Shown piece by piece: positions 11,337 through 23,676 of a DNA stretch of 64,000 bases; position 1 is the first letter of the stretch; each line of letters begins with the position of its first letter. The notes under the pieces were generated by a model. That model was not told the origin of the DNA. It did no database searches and saw only the letters and a list, made by a program, of their open reading frames with translations. Source of the stretch: Protonemura montana (Eukaryota > Arthropoda > Insecta > Plecoptera > Nemouridae); NCBI GenBank assembly GCA_947568835.1, contig OX387610.1, forward strand, positions 14,489,001 to 14,553,000, written 5' to 3'. The translations under genes were made by a program, and so were the position numbers.

Positions 11337-11687
11337 TGTTTGGGGTGTTGTTTGGGGCGAAGGGGCGGGGGAGGGGGAGGGCCTAACAGGTGGGGTTGAC
11401 ACTCTACAAAAACACGCACGCAGGTTGATTTATCTCGGGGAATTCGTGGGCCCAAGAGACTCAACATTGAGGTAAAGTGCCGAGGCAGGGTGCAATATTA
11501 GAGCGTTTCACTGCTGAGGGTGCACGGAATTATTGATAAGTTTTTAAAGCTGGTTTTTATACCAGATTTATGCATTATGATAATGATTTGGATTCAATTT
11601 CCGAATAGGAGATTGAAAATAAATTAACCTACATTGATAAAAATAATTTTTCGATGAAAATTAATTAACAAAACTTTGGAAAATTTA

Positions 11688-11920
11688 GTTGTTCTTCACT
11701 TAGCATTCAAAACCCAGTTGAAATAGTTTTTGTTAAAACTAGAGCTAAGTTTACATCAAGTAGACATGAGTCTAAAAACAATCAAGAAAAGAAAAAGTTG
11801 AAATACATTTTTGTTTTTAGACTTATGTCTACTTGATCGAACTTAAACAAATTAGAAAATTAATTTGTTCTTCACTTGGCATTCAAAACCCAGTTCAAAT
11901 AGTTTTTGTCATGAAATAAA
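11688..11920. mobile_element. Foldback-family arms (CATTCAAAACCCAGTTGAAA family)
   Basis: A sense arm with CATTCAAAACCCAGTTGAAA and TAGACATGAGTCTAAAAACA (to about 11780) faces an antisense end (TTTTTAGACTTATGTCTACTTGAT, 11813-11837). A second partial sense arm follows (11868-11912). It is the same family as at 20170, 24415, 43015 and 62455. Confidence 0.7.
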
Positions 11921-12461
11921 AGGTTTTGCATTTTTGTTCTTATTTATCAAAGTCATAAGTGCATATTTAAGAAGAAGAACAAGAACAAGGGCAAGAAAAT
12001 TGAAAAGTATAAGAAAACTAATAAATAATCAAAGAAAATGTCTTAATTCTTTGTGCTGCGGAAATGTTATCTGATGAAATAATTGACAATAAATCTAAGA
12101 AAGTTTCCTCAAAATTGAGAGAAGATTTCTCAATGCGCTGAGTTAAAATAAAATGATTTGTTTTGGAAAACTCTAGGCACGCAATGGATAGCTAGTCACG
12201 AGTACCAACTGATGAAATATTTAACAACTGTACTTCTTCTACCATTACTTTCCTCGAAGAATTGTCGGATATTACAGTGATTTGTTGTGTGGTGCCTTCA
12301 CAAAAATAATGGAACTTTTACAAAGAAAATGAAAAATTTCATAATTTCATGTTTTTCAGACAAAAATAATTCCTCGAATACCGTGAGAAATTGAAAGCGT
12401 TTTCACGAGCAACAAACGAAACAGCAACAGTAATTGTTTATGTTAATCTCCAGTCCAATTC
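11921..12461. other. Noncoding stretch, nothing recognised
   Basis: AT-rich; no supported feature. Confidence 0.45.
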
Positions 12462-13312
12462 TTGATTTGCGGTGTTTAGCATAGCACTGTTTTGACATCT
12501 GGCCATGCGGCACTGGTCTAATGGCGTCGGTGAATGAGTGGATGATGATGAACCTAACCTAGCCTAAAAGGGAGGAGAGGAAACTCGGTGCCGGTACGTA
12601 GCCTACTCCTGTCGAAGAGCACCAAGGGGACCACCGACTTAACGTCCCTTCCGAAGGACGGTACAACGTGAACAACAGGATTCCTCCACAAATTCATGCT
12701 GTCGAGAGGTTGATAAGCAAGGCGAGTGAAGTTGCTTCACTAACTTTCATCCCTTCAACCTCTCTCCCGAACAGAACTGGTCATGTGTATGATAGTCACC
12801 CATCCAATACCTGATCCAGCGCAGTGTTGCTTAACTTTCATCCCTCCAACCTCTCTCCCGAACAGAACTGGTCATGTGTATGATAGTCACCCATCCAATA
12901 CCTGATCCAGCGCAGTGTTGCTTAACTTGCATCCCTCCAACCTCTCTCCCGAACAGAACTGGTCATGTGTATGATAGTCACCCATCCAATACCTGATCCA
13001 GCGCAGTGTTGCTTAACTTTCATCCCTCCAACCTCTCACCCGAACAGAACTGTTCATGTGTATGATGGTCACCCATCTAATACCTGACTCAGCACAGTGT
13101 TGCTTAACTTTCATCCCTCCAACCTCTCTCCCGAACAGAACTGGTCATGTGTATGATGGTCACCCATCCAATACCTGACCCAGCGCAGTATTGCTTAACT
13201 TTCATCCCTTCAACCTCTCTCCCGAACAGAACTGGTCATGTGTATGATGGTCACCCATCCAATACCTGACCCAGCGCAGTATTGCTTAACTTTCATCCCT
13301 CCAAAATGCTGT
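12462..13312 (-). mobile_element. 5S-derived SINE-like element, 6 tandem 91-bp units
   Basis: In minus sense the order is 5S-type units (about 12780-13310, six copies of the A-box to C-box segment plus spacer), the body with GGAAGGGACGTTAAG, and the tail near 12470 (AAACACCGCAAATC). The proximal 5S head (GTGTTGGAAACACCGG) is missing, so the array is truncated at 13312. Confidence 0.82.
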
Positions 13313-14066
13313 AAATTTCTTCCTTATTTGCATTTTATATCCTTGCTGCAAACCCAATATAAATTATTATCTGATCTTGAACCAGATCCGTGGAGAAATA
13401 ATCCCACAGACCTGAAATTTCTCAAGCGTTTCATAAATTGTTCGCTGAATTCTTTCTGTTTGACTTAACTTTGGGAAACAAATTCGACTTCCTTGAGAAA
13501 TAAAACGAGTTCTCTCTCAATGGCGGCGAGTAACTTTTCCACTGAACTGTATCTTGCTCTGGTAACTCCTTGAGATGAAAAGTAGCATCTACTACCACAG
13601 ATACTGTACTCGGAAAATTTCCTTCCCGAGGTCGGAAAATTGCTTTTTATATATTTCGGACTCAGGTCTACTTTATTCTCTTTTGAGCGCTAGTTTTTCA
13701 AACTAAGTTTTCAATGGTAACTATGTTCTAAACTCGTGGAACCTTCTGTATTCTTGATATTGGATCAGTAAGATGCATTTATGATTGATTGATTTGTGGT
13801 GTTTAACGACGCACTATTCATCAGATATATTGGCTTCATTAAATGAGCTGGTTATTACTAAATCTGTGATTTGAGAAGCCGAGACGAGTTTGTTGTTGAT
13901 TTTTGTTATTAGATGTCAAAGAAGTCGAGTTTTCACTGCAGTTAATTGAAAATCTGGTGTGAAAATATGGTTTTTTTGGATTAAACCCGTACTTAAGAGA
14001 TGTAAAGAATGACTAAGTTTTGTAGGACATCTGTAAATGATTCAATGTTTTTAATATTTTGCCGAA
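13313..14066. other. Noncoding stretch with a SINE-tail fragment
   Basis: Mostly featureless. At about 13785-13825 a minus-strand fragment of the 5S-element tail (GTGGTGTTTAACGACGCAC) is recognisable. Confidence 0.5.
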
Positions 14067-14067
14067 A

Positions 14068-14990
14068 TGTGTGGCGTGTTGGAAACACCGGTTCACATGA
14101 GATCACTGAAGTTAAGCAACACTGCGCTGGGTCAGGTATTGGATAGGTGACCATCATACACATGACCAGTTCTGTTCGGGAGAGAGGTTGGAGGGATGAA
14201 AGTTAAGCAACACTGCGCTGGGTCAGGTATTGGATGGGTGACCATCATACACATGACCAGTTCTGTTCGGGAGAGAGGTTGGAGGGATGAAAGTTAAGCA
14301 ACACTGCGCTGGGTCAGGTATTGGATGGGTGACTATCATACACATGATCAGTTCTGTTCGGGAGAGAGGTTGGAGGGATGAAAGTTAAGCAACACTGCGC
14401 TGGGTCAGGTATTGGATGGGTGACTATCATACACATGACCAGTTCTGTTCGGGAGAGAGGTCGGAGGGATGAAAGTTAAGCAACACTGCGCTGGGTCAGG
14501 TATTGGATGGGTGACCATCATACACATTACCAGTACTGTTCGGGAGAGAGGTTGGAGGGATGAAAGTTAAGCAACACTGTGCTGAGTCAGGTATTGGATG
14601 GGTGACTATCATACACATGACCAGTTCTGTTCGGGAGAGAGGTTGGAGGGATGAAAGTTAAGCAACACTGCGCTGAGTCAGGTATTGGATGGGTGACCAT
14701 CATACACATGACCAGTTCTGTTCGGGAGAGAGATTGGAGGGATGAAAGTTAGTACAGCAACTTCACTCGCCTTGCTTATCAACCTCTCGACATCAACTTC
14801 ACTCGCCTTGCTTATCAACCTCTCGACAGCATGGATTTGCGAAGGAATCCTGTTGTTCGCGTTGTACCGTCCTTCGGAAGGGACGTTAAGCCGGTGGTCC
14901 CCTTGGTCTTCGACAGGAGCAGACTACGTGCCGGCACCAAGTTTCCTCTCCTCCCTGCTAGGCTAGGTTAGCTTCATAATCATCCATCAT
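14068..14990 (+). mobile_element. 5S-derived SINE-like element, 7 tandem 91-bp units
   Basis: A clear head (GGCGTGTTGGAAACACCGG, GAGATCACTGAAGTTAAG), seven 91-bp units to about 14745, then the body with a duplicated 36-bp-type segment (AACTTCACTCGCC appears twice, 14760-14830). This is an early stage of the 36-bp expansion seen at 16170 and 25790. The 3' part fades at CATCATCATCAT (about 14990). Confidence 0.85.
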
Positions 14991-15649
14991 CATCATCATA
15001 AGGCAATTCAATTTTTGAAAACTATTTAAAAACCTGTATTAACTTCCAAATTGAAAAAAAAAAAATCCATTCTTTCCCATTTTCTCTTTTCTACCGCTCT
15101 TTAAAAGCAACAGTTTTACTGTTTTGGGGTAACTTTCCCCGCCATGTTTAATAGAAATGAGCCCATAAATAAAAAAAATAATCCTCTTCACTATAAAGCT
15201 AATTTATTTTAAATTCACCTGGCAGACGCTTTAAAAAATATTGCCCGCGCCCGACCTCCCAACCAACACCCATTGGATTCTCAGAAAGTTGAACGAACTT
15301 ACAACATAAAAAAACAAAAACTTTACCGTTGGACTTCAGCCAATTTAGAGACAACTCTCGATTTTGATTATCCAATAACTTGAACGGAGATGAGTCCTGC
15401 ACTCAATGCCCGAGTCTGAGTCAGTGGTCCCCGTATGCACCGAGAGCGGGCATCTGGTAGCAATGGCTTCCATGATTTTACTGGCATAAAACTTCAAAAA
15501 CAGATTCAAATATTACGTTACAAGACCAACTTCTGTTTACTTTCATCACAGCACTTCATAATTAGTAAGCAATCGAACAATTGTAATGTTTTTAGCTAAT
15601 AGCATTGAGTTAATAAGTATAGTATTAGAGAACTAGCGTTAACGTTAAA
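14991..15649. other. Noncoding stretch, nothing recognised
   Basis: AT-rich flank of the 60-bp array; no supported gene. Confidence 0.45.
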
Positions 15650-16150
15650 CTTTTTGCTGAGCAAACGAAGCCGGCAATATGTGGTAACGGTAGGTGCCAC
15701 CCGATGGCGCTTGCTGCTGAGCAAACGAGGCCGGCAACACGTGGTAACGGTAGGTGCCACTCGATGGCGCTTGCTGCCAAGCAAACGAGGCCGGCAACAC
15801 TTGGTAACGGTAAGTGCCACCCGATGGCGCTTGCTGCTGAGCAAACGAGGCTGGCAAAACGTGGTAACGGTAGGTGCCACCCGATGGCGCTTGCTGCTGA
15901 GCAAACAAGGCTGGCAACACGTGGTAACGGTAGGTGCCACCCGATGGCGCTTGCTGCTGAGCAAACGAGGCCGGCAACACGTGGTAACGGTAGGTGCCAC
16001 CCGGTGGCACTTGCTGCTGAGCAAACGAGGCCGGCAACACTTGGTAACGGTAGGTGCCACCCGATGGCGCTTGCTGCTGAGCAAACGAGGCCGGTAACAC
16101 GTGGTAACGGTAGCTGCCACCCGATGGCGCTTGCTGCCGTCTTTTTAAAC
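15650..16150. repeat. 60-bp minisatellite, 8 units
   Basis: Eight copies of a 60-bp unit (GGTAACGGTAGGTGCCAC... CTTGCTGCTGAGCAAACGAGGCCGGC) with 1-4 differences each. The right border (GCCGTCTTTTTAAACAAAC) and the left border resemble those of the 6-unit array at 47855-48225, so both belong to one element family. The unit is divisible by three and stop-free in several frames, which creates long but meaningless ORFs on both strands. Confidence 0.92.
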
Positions 16151-16169
16151 AAACCTTTTTAATTAAGTA

Positions 16170-16842
16170 CATCAACTTCACTCGCCTTGCTTATCAACCT
16201 CTCGACAGCAACTTCACTCACCTTGCTTATCAACCTCTCGACAGCAACTTCACTCGCCTTGCTTATCAACCTCTCGATAGCAACTTCACTCGCCTTGCTT
16301 ATCAATCTCTCGATAGCAACTTCACTCGCCTTGCTTATCAACCTCTCGACAGCAACTTCACTCGCCTTGCTTATCAACCTCTCGACACCAACTTCACTCG
16401 CCTTGCTTATCAACCTCTCGATAGCAACTTCACTCGCCTTGCTTATCAACCTCTCGACAGCAACTTCACTCGCCTTGCTTATCAACCTCTCGACACCAAC
16501 TTCACTCGCCTTGCTTATCAACCTCTCGATAGCAACTTCACTCGCCTTGCTTATCAACCTCTCGACAGCAACTTCACTCGCCTTGCTTATCAACCTCTCG
16601 ACAGCATGGATTTGTGGAGGAATCCTGTTGTTCGAGTTGTACCGTCCTTCGGAAGGGACGTTAAGCCGGTGGTCCCTTTGGTATTCGACAGGAGTAGACT
16701 ACGTGCCGGCACCGGGTTTCCCCTCCTCCCTTCTAGGCTAGGTTAGGTTCATCATCATCCACTCATTCACCGACGCCATTAGACCAGTGCCACATGACCA
16801 GATGTCAAAACAGTGCTATGTTAAACCCCAAGAATCATAGTT
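16170..16842 (+). mobile_element. 5S-element body with 36-bp array (12 units), headless
   Basis: Twelve copies of a 36-bp unit (CAACTTCACTCGCCTTGCTT...CTCTCGACAG, with AGC/ACC/TAGC variants) lead straight into the 5S-element body (GGATTTGTGGAGG..., GGAAGGGACGTTAAGCC) and tail (TGTTAAACCCCAAGAATC). The 5S head is absent; the array abuts the 60-bp minisatellite element. Variant units recur in a higher-order order (AGC-AGC-ACC-TAGC), implying block duplication. Confidence 0.88.
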
Positions 16843-17577
16843 CGCTATATTTTAGCCAATATCTAAACATGGCGGCCATGATCTGTGATTTCCACTCCCA
16901 ACCTTCAGACCTCCTTCAGCTTTGAGTGTCGAGTGCAACGACAAGTTTTAAACTCTTCTACGAGCTTTTTTATGAGCCTCGCGCTCCTTTCTCCGGGTGA
17001 TTTTCTTTTCAGACGCCGCGAGTGTCTCGACTTAAGCTCGTGATATTTTTGTGGCCACACTTTCTTTTATCCAGCTTTCGATCGTGAGAAGAATCCAAGA
17101 AATTTTGTCAATCAATTGAAAATTTTATACTTTTTTTACTATAAGTGCCTCGAATGTTTAAATGGCTGATTTTTAACATTGGCTTTATGGGTTATTTTTC
17201 AAGGTAAGACCGGTGATCGGCCATTTTAACTAGTAACTCTATGAAAAAAACTATAAAAAAAAAAATCCACTATTTTAAAGTCATTCATAGTGCTTTTAGA
17301 TAGATCTCTTGAAAATCTCATGAAAACATATGCATATATAGATAATATTTTCTTTCAATGGGTAAGTTATATGATTCAATAGGAATTTTTAATTAGGCAG
17401 AATTTTTTTTGCATAAGTATTTAATTTTTATGCCCAAAATATTACCACAAAACACATAAAATTCACAGTAGACAAATTTCTTCTGAGTTACTATAGAAAC
17501 AAATTCGAGGCTAACAAAATATCCTTGATCCCCTTAAGGGAATCCCTTATGCCAACCCCGCGAAAGCTGGAATTTGT
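16843..17577. other. Noncoding stretch, nothing recognised
   Basis: AT-rich with no supported gene; the last ~45 bp (from about 17530) are shared with the tRNA-like repeat copy near 46940. Confidence 0.45.
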
Positions 17578-17662
17578 TTGTCCAGATAGCTCATTTGGTA
17601 GAGCACCTGACCGGCAATTGGGAGGTCCCGGGTTCGTACCCCGGTTCGGTTGCACATTATCA
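17578..17662 (+). mobile_element. tRNA-derived repeat, second family
   Basis: A box TAGCTCATTTGGTAGAGC, anticodon-arm CCTGACCGGCAATTGGG and T-arm CCGGGTTCGTACCCCGG give a tRNA-like fold. The anticodon loop has C at position 33 instead of U and the acceptor pairs poorly, so it is tRNA-derived rather than a working tRNA gene. The upstream 45 bp (CCAACCCCGCGAAAGC...) are shared with 46945-46985, marking an interspersed element. Confidence 0.65.
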
Positions 17663-19092
17663 GTCTAGCTTCCTTTCCATCATCCACTTGCTGGTTTCAG
17701 CTCCCTAACGGAAATGCCAGAAAAACCAAAAAACACTGCAAAAAATAAGTCATGTTGTCTCTCCATTGTAACTTTCTTCATCAGTGCACACACATTCTTG
17801 TCCAGGGGCAAGAATTGGCTAGTCTAGAAAAACAAAATCTTAACTCTTAAGATGTCCGCGGGTTTCACGGTGATATTTTCACTCAAACTAATCTAACAGC
17901 AAACTAATGGCGTTTACTGCCAGAGTAAAACTGTCACAACGTATCGACCTGGACCGAGCAAAAGCCGTCGCTAGGAAAAACACAAGAAAGAAAAGCCGAT
18001 TGTCATCGAGAGTTTTACTTTTGTGTTTTATTTTGTGCTCATGGCAAACAAACGAGTGTAAAAACATTTCACGAAAATGAAAATATCAGATTGAACTCCG
18101 TTAAAGTTTTCAATGCGTCTGTTGAGAAGCAAATCGATGAAAAGTTAATCCAAGCCCCGTACGGGAAGTGGGATTTATTCCTTTCCTTTCGTTCCACGGA
18201 AATGTATTAGATCGGGGGTCTTTTTTGTTTTTTTGTAGATTTGTCAAATATCTGTTTTTGACATGCTATGATTTTAATAATCGAAACTATTTCTACTAAA
18301 AGATTTTTATCTTTATTACTCGCCGTTTCTTATAATTGTCTGGTATAGAATTGGAACGATGAAAAAACACAGTCCGGGGTTCGATGACCTGCACCGGGGC
18401 AGGTTTTAAACTTGCTTGATGACGTCATAATCTGCACCGGGTTTGCACCAGCTCCGAGCGAGAGCGATCTCAACCGAACACGTGACCACTAGCTGTCAGT
18501 GGATTCATTTCTTTCCTAATAGCAAAGTCAAAATACACGTGAAAGTTGCACTGGGGCAGAGTCACATGCCCAGTCGAACACGTGAAAGTTGCACTGGGAC
18601 AGACAAAGTTCCCAAGCTTTGCACAAAAACCCAACCTTTACAAAATCCGTAAATACTCCTAAAAACAGTCCTCGTTTCACGTCATTCATTTAAAACTAAT
18701 CTCTGATTATCAAAACGGATTAATTTTAATCCCCAAAATTTCCTATAAAAATAATAACAAACCATCCGAGAACTAACAGAAAACACATAACAATTTCTTT
18801 AGCATCAAAATATTGCAACAGCTAAAGCCCATTTCCCAGAAGTAGCTGCCGGATTAAGTTGTATTTTCCAGCCACACACTGGTCGTCGGGGCCAGTGGAA
18901 AATTCCTGTCTGTAAAACGAAAAGGAAATGCGAGAAAAACGTTCGGTCGCTCTGACTGTTTTCTCGTAGCAGAGGCAAATGGCTTTCCTCTCTCCCTAGC
19001 GACTACTAGGCCAAATCGCCGCTGCCACCCTCCGAGAAAAGTCGATATCCTCACTAGCTACTAGCTACCACGCAAACATCTGCTTCTCTTCA
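17663..19092. other. Noncoding stretch
   Basis: No supported gene. A short duplication (CACGTGAAAGTTGCACTGGG) occurs at about 18536 and 18580. Confidence 0.45.
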
Positions 19093-19339
19093 TGTGATAG
19101 AAGATACCAGCACAAGGACTGTCCCCTGCATTGCTACAGTCTAGCCCGTGAGAGAAGATACCAGCACAAGGACTGTCCCCTGCATTGCTACAGTCTAGCC
19201 CATGAGAGAAGATACCAGCACAAGGACTGTCCCTGCATTGCTACAGTCTAGCCCGTGAGAGAAGATACCAGCACAAGGACTGTCCCCTGCATTGCTACAG
19301 TCTAGCCCGTGAGAGAAGATACCAGCACAAGGACTGTCA
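19093..19339 (+). repeat. 54-bp minisatellite, about 4.6 units
   Basis: Near-identical head-to-tail copies of a 54-bp unit containing AGATACCAGCACAAGGACTG and GCTACAGTCTAGCCC; one copy has a 1-2 bp deletion. Confidence 0.92.
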
Positions 19340-20163
19340 AGGAATGATTTTAGTGGTGGGATTTTAAAGTGGTCATGATATCTGCAATAGATTCCTTAAG
19401 ATTGTTAAAATAGTTCAAAAAACAAACCAGTTGGCCCGAATGTCGCCCTATAACGACCGGTGGCGCCTCTGGTAGCAAAATATTTCTCTAACTGGTTTCA
19501 GTTTTGGGTGTTCGTGGGTCTTGCGGTCGAAAGGGGGTCAAATGTTCGCAGGTTAATTTATGGTTAATTGAATGCAAAAGGAATACCAAGTGATAAATAC
19601 TTTGATCACTATGGTTTTTTAGACTCATTTCTACTCAATGAAACCTTGGCAATTGTTTTCGTTGCAAAAACCAGTTGATTTAAGAGAGAAATTAGAGGAA
19701 ATTAAGTGATTTGTACTTAGCATTCATAGACCAATGCGATTTAAAATATATTTTTTAGCCTGATTACTCGTTTAAGTGGAAGTACTTACTAAAAAACATA
19801 CATTGCATTGAAATAAAAACACAGTAATACACTAAAAGATCACAAATCATTAATTACAACGTCAGGTACATAAGAGAAATGGTCAGGTGACCAACTGGCT
19901 ACTGAATTACCGTCTGGTCACCGATTTTTCCTTTAAAAGCGATAGCACTTTGTCACGCAAGGCAGATTTGGGTCATTTTCTAAAGATTGAGATAAATCTC
20001 GGTAACTATTAATAAAGACTCGTGATTTTGTCAGCGAATATTTTAATGGGTTTCAGCAGCAAAAAGAATGAAACATCGAAGAGTTAAAATATTGTACGGT
20101 TGAGTGTGCAGGTTCTAGGTTATATAGGTTAGTTTCATATTTAATACTTGGTGATTTTACTTT
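19340..20163. other. Noncoding stretch with a decayed foldback-family fragment
   Basis: At about 19611-19740 diverged pieces (TTTTTTAGACTCAT, TACTTAGCATTCATAGACC) resemble the foldback family. Nothing else is supported. Confidence 0.4.
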
Positions 20164-20521
20164 GTGATTATAGAAAAACTATTTCAACTGGGTTTTGAAT
20201 GCTAAGTGAAGGGCGGCTAAATTTCCCAACGTTTCGTAACTTGTACCTGTTACTTTATCAAGGTTAAGAGCAGTCCTGACAGTTTTCCGATAACAAAAGA
20301 ACCACATAAAATTATAACAATTACCAAGTTCAAGCTTCCTAAATGCATCTTAATAAAATAATCAGGTTCAATAACTTTAAAACTAATGTATTATGTATTT
20401 TATGAAATACAATAGTAGCCCTTTACTTAGCATTCAAAACCCAGTTGAAATAGTTTTTCTAAAAACTTGTGCTAAGGATAAATCAAGTAGACATGAGTCT
20501 AAAAACCATTACTTTGTGATA
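20158..20521 (+). mobile_element. Foldback element with 12-bp target-site duplication
   Basis: The antisense arm (ACTATTTCAACTGGGTTTTG..., from about 20174) continues through GACGTTTCG-like sequence, the GTACCTGTTAC segment and ATTTTCCGATAAC. The sense arm (TTAGCATTCAAAACCCAGTTG, 20425-20455) ends GAGTCTAAAAACCA. TTACTTTGTGAT occurs on both sides (about 20158-20169 and 20510-20521), so the inverted pair behaves as one insertion. Confidence 0.75.
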
Positions 20522-22190
20522 TTCACTTGCTTGCACCGTTCTTCTTCATTTGACACAGAACTTTAGAAAATGATCGACATGACTCTGAAGTCAACTGTCT
20601 TTGTATTGCATTCTCGACAAGCATATGTTCTTTGACTTTACAGCTTTCAAGTTATAAACTTCTCAAGACAGAGCTCAGATTGTTTGATATCTTCACAGGA
20701 AATGACTTTCTTAAGTTGGAAGTCGGATCTAGACAAAGCCAGGTTTGCATGGAAACAGTTAGAAATGTACAGGTACAAAGCCAAGGGCGCTGATAGATTT
20801 GTTAGAACCGGTTTGTGGCTATTTTTATTCAACTTACATGTGAAGCTTTTGACAGTTCTAACTGTTCTAATCGTTCTAATCTTTCTAAATGTACGGTTCA
20901 TTATTTGAGTTGGAGGGATTGGGTCTCGCTGAAGAGATTCAATTTCGAACTGAAACAATATTTTTACAGTCATATTACTTGTACATATTACAGTCATGTA
21001 ATGGCTTTCTTTTCATTCCTGTAAATTTTTTTATTTTTTCTAAAAATGTATCCAAGCTCGAATGTGGCTTTTAAATAATTTTGATTTTGATTCGTCTAAC
21101 GGCTTTATGACGCCCTGAGCTACGCTGTTTTTTGTCGATTCAGGGAAAGTTGTTGTGAATTTTAAGACAAAATTTATGATTAAAATAAAGAAATTTATAA
21201 AACAAAATTGTTCCATTTTCAGCTCACTGGCGTCAAGTATAGCGACAAAGTGGCGAACCAATTTTAACCCGCGAGTATTTGTTCGATTTTATTCAAGCTA
21301 AAAAATAAAACAAACTAAATTTAAAACAATTCAGGCGGCTGATTATCAATTTTCCCATCAAAACCCGACGTTGTTCTCATCTTTTCTCTTCCCAGGTATT
21401 TTCTTTTCTTCTCGGCAATCGTTTTTCACCGAGAAAATATCAATCAATTTGATTGTTTCCCTAGTTTCGCTACACATCGTATTCAACATATCTGTACAAA
21501 CTTCATCTCTGCAATCAACCTCCGTTTATCGAATCTAAATCTACTCCGTTTCGCAGGGAATCGGATAATGTGCTCTCTGCAAATATATTTTAATCGCATT
21601 GCAATTGGAATATATTTCGAAAAGCTTTCGAACTAACTTTGCTACGTATAAAAGCGACCCTTGGCGGAGCCAGATTAGCAAAAGCGTGATTTTACTCGAT
21701 ATAAACAGGCACAATAAATAAAAGAAAAACTATGGGAAAAAGCACGAAAAACAAAACCTATTGAAGTTTAGACAATTTCATAGAAACTGTAACAAACGAG
21801 GTATGCTAAACAAATGATGGCCAGCAACGAATCCAGAGTCCGGTCCATGGCGTGGGAAAAACTGAAGCGCTGAACTTAAAATACCAGACCAGAATACGAA
21901 ATCACAAGCTTGAATATAATAGTTCCAAGCCGAGCCGCTGCGCATGTCGGAAGATTTCATGTTTCAAGTTAATAGTTAACTCGATGGTGAGATGTTTAAC
22001 TCTGGACTGGAACTTTGTGTTCATATTAAAACATTGTGTGCGGACTTCCATGAATACAAATTCTCTGCATGCGCTCAGAACATGAACTGGAAACATATTC
22101 GAAGTCACGTAGCTTTTCTGTCCCATGGTGAAATAGTTTTGTGGGTTTCCATATTAGCCACCGTATTTATCTAATAATCAACCATATTCC
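20522..22190. other. Noncoding stretch, nothing recognised
   Basis: Short overlapping ORFs at 20650-22170 show no family similarity and AT-driven composition. Confidence 0.45.
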
Positions 22191-22194
22191 ATAT

Positions 22195-22484
22195 TAACCA
22201 AACCTAACCTAACGAAACCTAACCATGCCTAACCTAACCTAACCTAACCTAACCTAACCTAACCTAACCAAACCAAACTAACCTAACCAAAACTAACCTA
22301 ACCAAAACTAACCTAACCAAAACTAACCTAACCCAAACTAATCTAACCAAACATAACCTAACCTAACCTAACCTAATCTAACCTAACATAACCTAACCAA
22401 AACTAACCTAACCAAAACTAACCTAACCAAACCTAACCTAACCTAACCTAACCTAACCTTACCTAACCAAAACTAACCTAACCA
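22195..22484 (-). repeat. Interstitial telomere-like tract, (AACCT/AACCA)n
   Basis: About 290 bp of CCTAA-type pentamers (reverse of TTAGG) interspersed with AACCAAAACT variants; orientation is opposite to the tract at 3434-3724. Confidence 0.85.
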
Positions 22485-22923
22485 CATACATAAACCACTA
22501 AACTTACGATATTATGATTCACATTACTAAAAATCCAAAACTGGTAGAATGTCATGTGTCTGAGCCACAAAATCAAAATGCTGATAGTGAAATTAAGAAG
22601 TCAGTCGAATAGCCGCATGTCCAAATGGAGCTCTATGTTATTGTGATGAATCCAAATTGCCAATTAGTGTCCGCGTACTAATCATTGTACTTGACTATGC
22701 ATGGAAGTGAAAGTGGCTTGGACGTGATGTGTTAATCAAAGGAGACCGCAATAACCGGACAGTCCAATCGTTCCCTGCCACTAATTCTAATTGCAAGTCA
22801 TGAAGCACCTGTGATATACAATAGTAACATTCCTATTGTAGCAATTACAATCAATTACCTGCTCGTTACAGGCAATTCATGAGGCTTCACTTCTTGTTAT
22901 GTACATCATGTGTACGCAATACC

Positions 22924-23385
22924 CTAACTTTCATCCCTCCAACCTCTCTCCCGAACAGAACTGGTCATGTGTATGATGGTCATCCATCCAATACCTGACC
23001 CAGCGCAGTGTTGCATTAACTTTCATCCCTCCAACCTCTCTCCCGAACAGAACTGGTCATGTGTATGATGTTCACCTATCCTATACCTGACCCAGCGCAG
23101 TGTTGCAAACTTTCATCCCTCCAACCTCTCTCCCGAACAGAACTGGTCATGTGTATGATGGTCACCCATCCAATACCTGACCCAGCGCAGTGTTGTTTAA
23201 CTTTCATCCCTCCAACCTCTCTCCCGAACAGAACTGGTCATGTGTATGATGATCACCCATCCAATACCTGACTCAGCACAGTGTTGCTTAACTTTCATCC
23301 CTCCAACCTCTCTCCCGAACAGAACTGGTCATGTGTATGATGATCACACATCCAATACGGTGACCGAGCACAGTGTTGCTTAACT
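22924..23385 (-). mobile_element. 5S-derived array, 5 units without body
   Basis: Five copies of the 91-bp unit in minus sense, without the downstream body or tail and without the full 5S head. It lies about 20 bp from the splice donor of the candidate leader exon. Confidence 0.85.
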
Positions 23386-23406
23386 TCTGCTAATGTAATA
23401 ACTTAC

Positions 23407-23676
23407 CGGTAACGGATCTCGGGTTGTTTTGCCGTCCTTCTCTAAGCAGCGCCACGCCTGCCGACGCCTTCTCTCCCCGTGGTCAACGATGCTCGTGCTC
23501 ACGCCGCCGCTCGATGCGTCGCGACGCTTGGGGTCTGTCTCATTGAAAGCCGAGACAAAGACCGAGTGTTCTGGTGCTCAGGGATCGGAGACGGCGACGA
23601 CGGCGACCTAGGAGGCGTCGCTTGAGACGGCGTCGTTGACGATTTGATGTCAGTGACGTTACTCATCGCTGATAAA
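23407..23676 (-). other. Candidate 5' leader exon with uORF
   Basis: A strong acceptor (CCTCTTTGCCTCTTTGCAG) and donor (ACCG|GTAAGT) bracket 270 bp of GC- and CpG-rich sequence amid AT-rich DNA. The first ATG (23666) opens a 55-codon, Ser/Pro/Thr-rich frame ending TGA at 23499. Spliced to the exon at 1745, the leader supplies CG to complete codon CGA, but a TAG lies upstream in that frame, so translation would start at 1711. A second open frame (about 23565-23407, ending in phase 0) cannot join 1745 directly. The exon could instead belong to another transcript or be coding with a missing intermediate exon. Confidence 0.5.

Noticed and set aside
15596-16181. Multiple 140-180-residue ORFs on both strands over the 60-bp array
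   Set aside because: Unit length is a multiple of three and stop-free in many frames; no single frame is favoured and flanks are noncoding.
16159-16741. ORFs of repeated LINLSTATSLAL or ISKASEVAVER over the 36-bp arrays
   Set aside because: Same cause: 36-bp tandem unit within a SINE-like element, open on both strands.
19093-19339. CRISPR-like direct repeats
   Set aside because: There are no variable spacers; this is a contiguous minisatellite in eukaryotic DNA.
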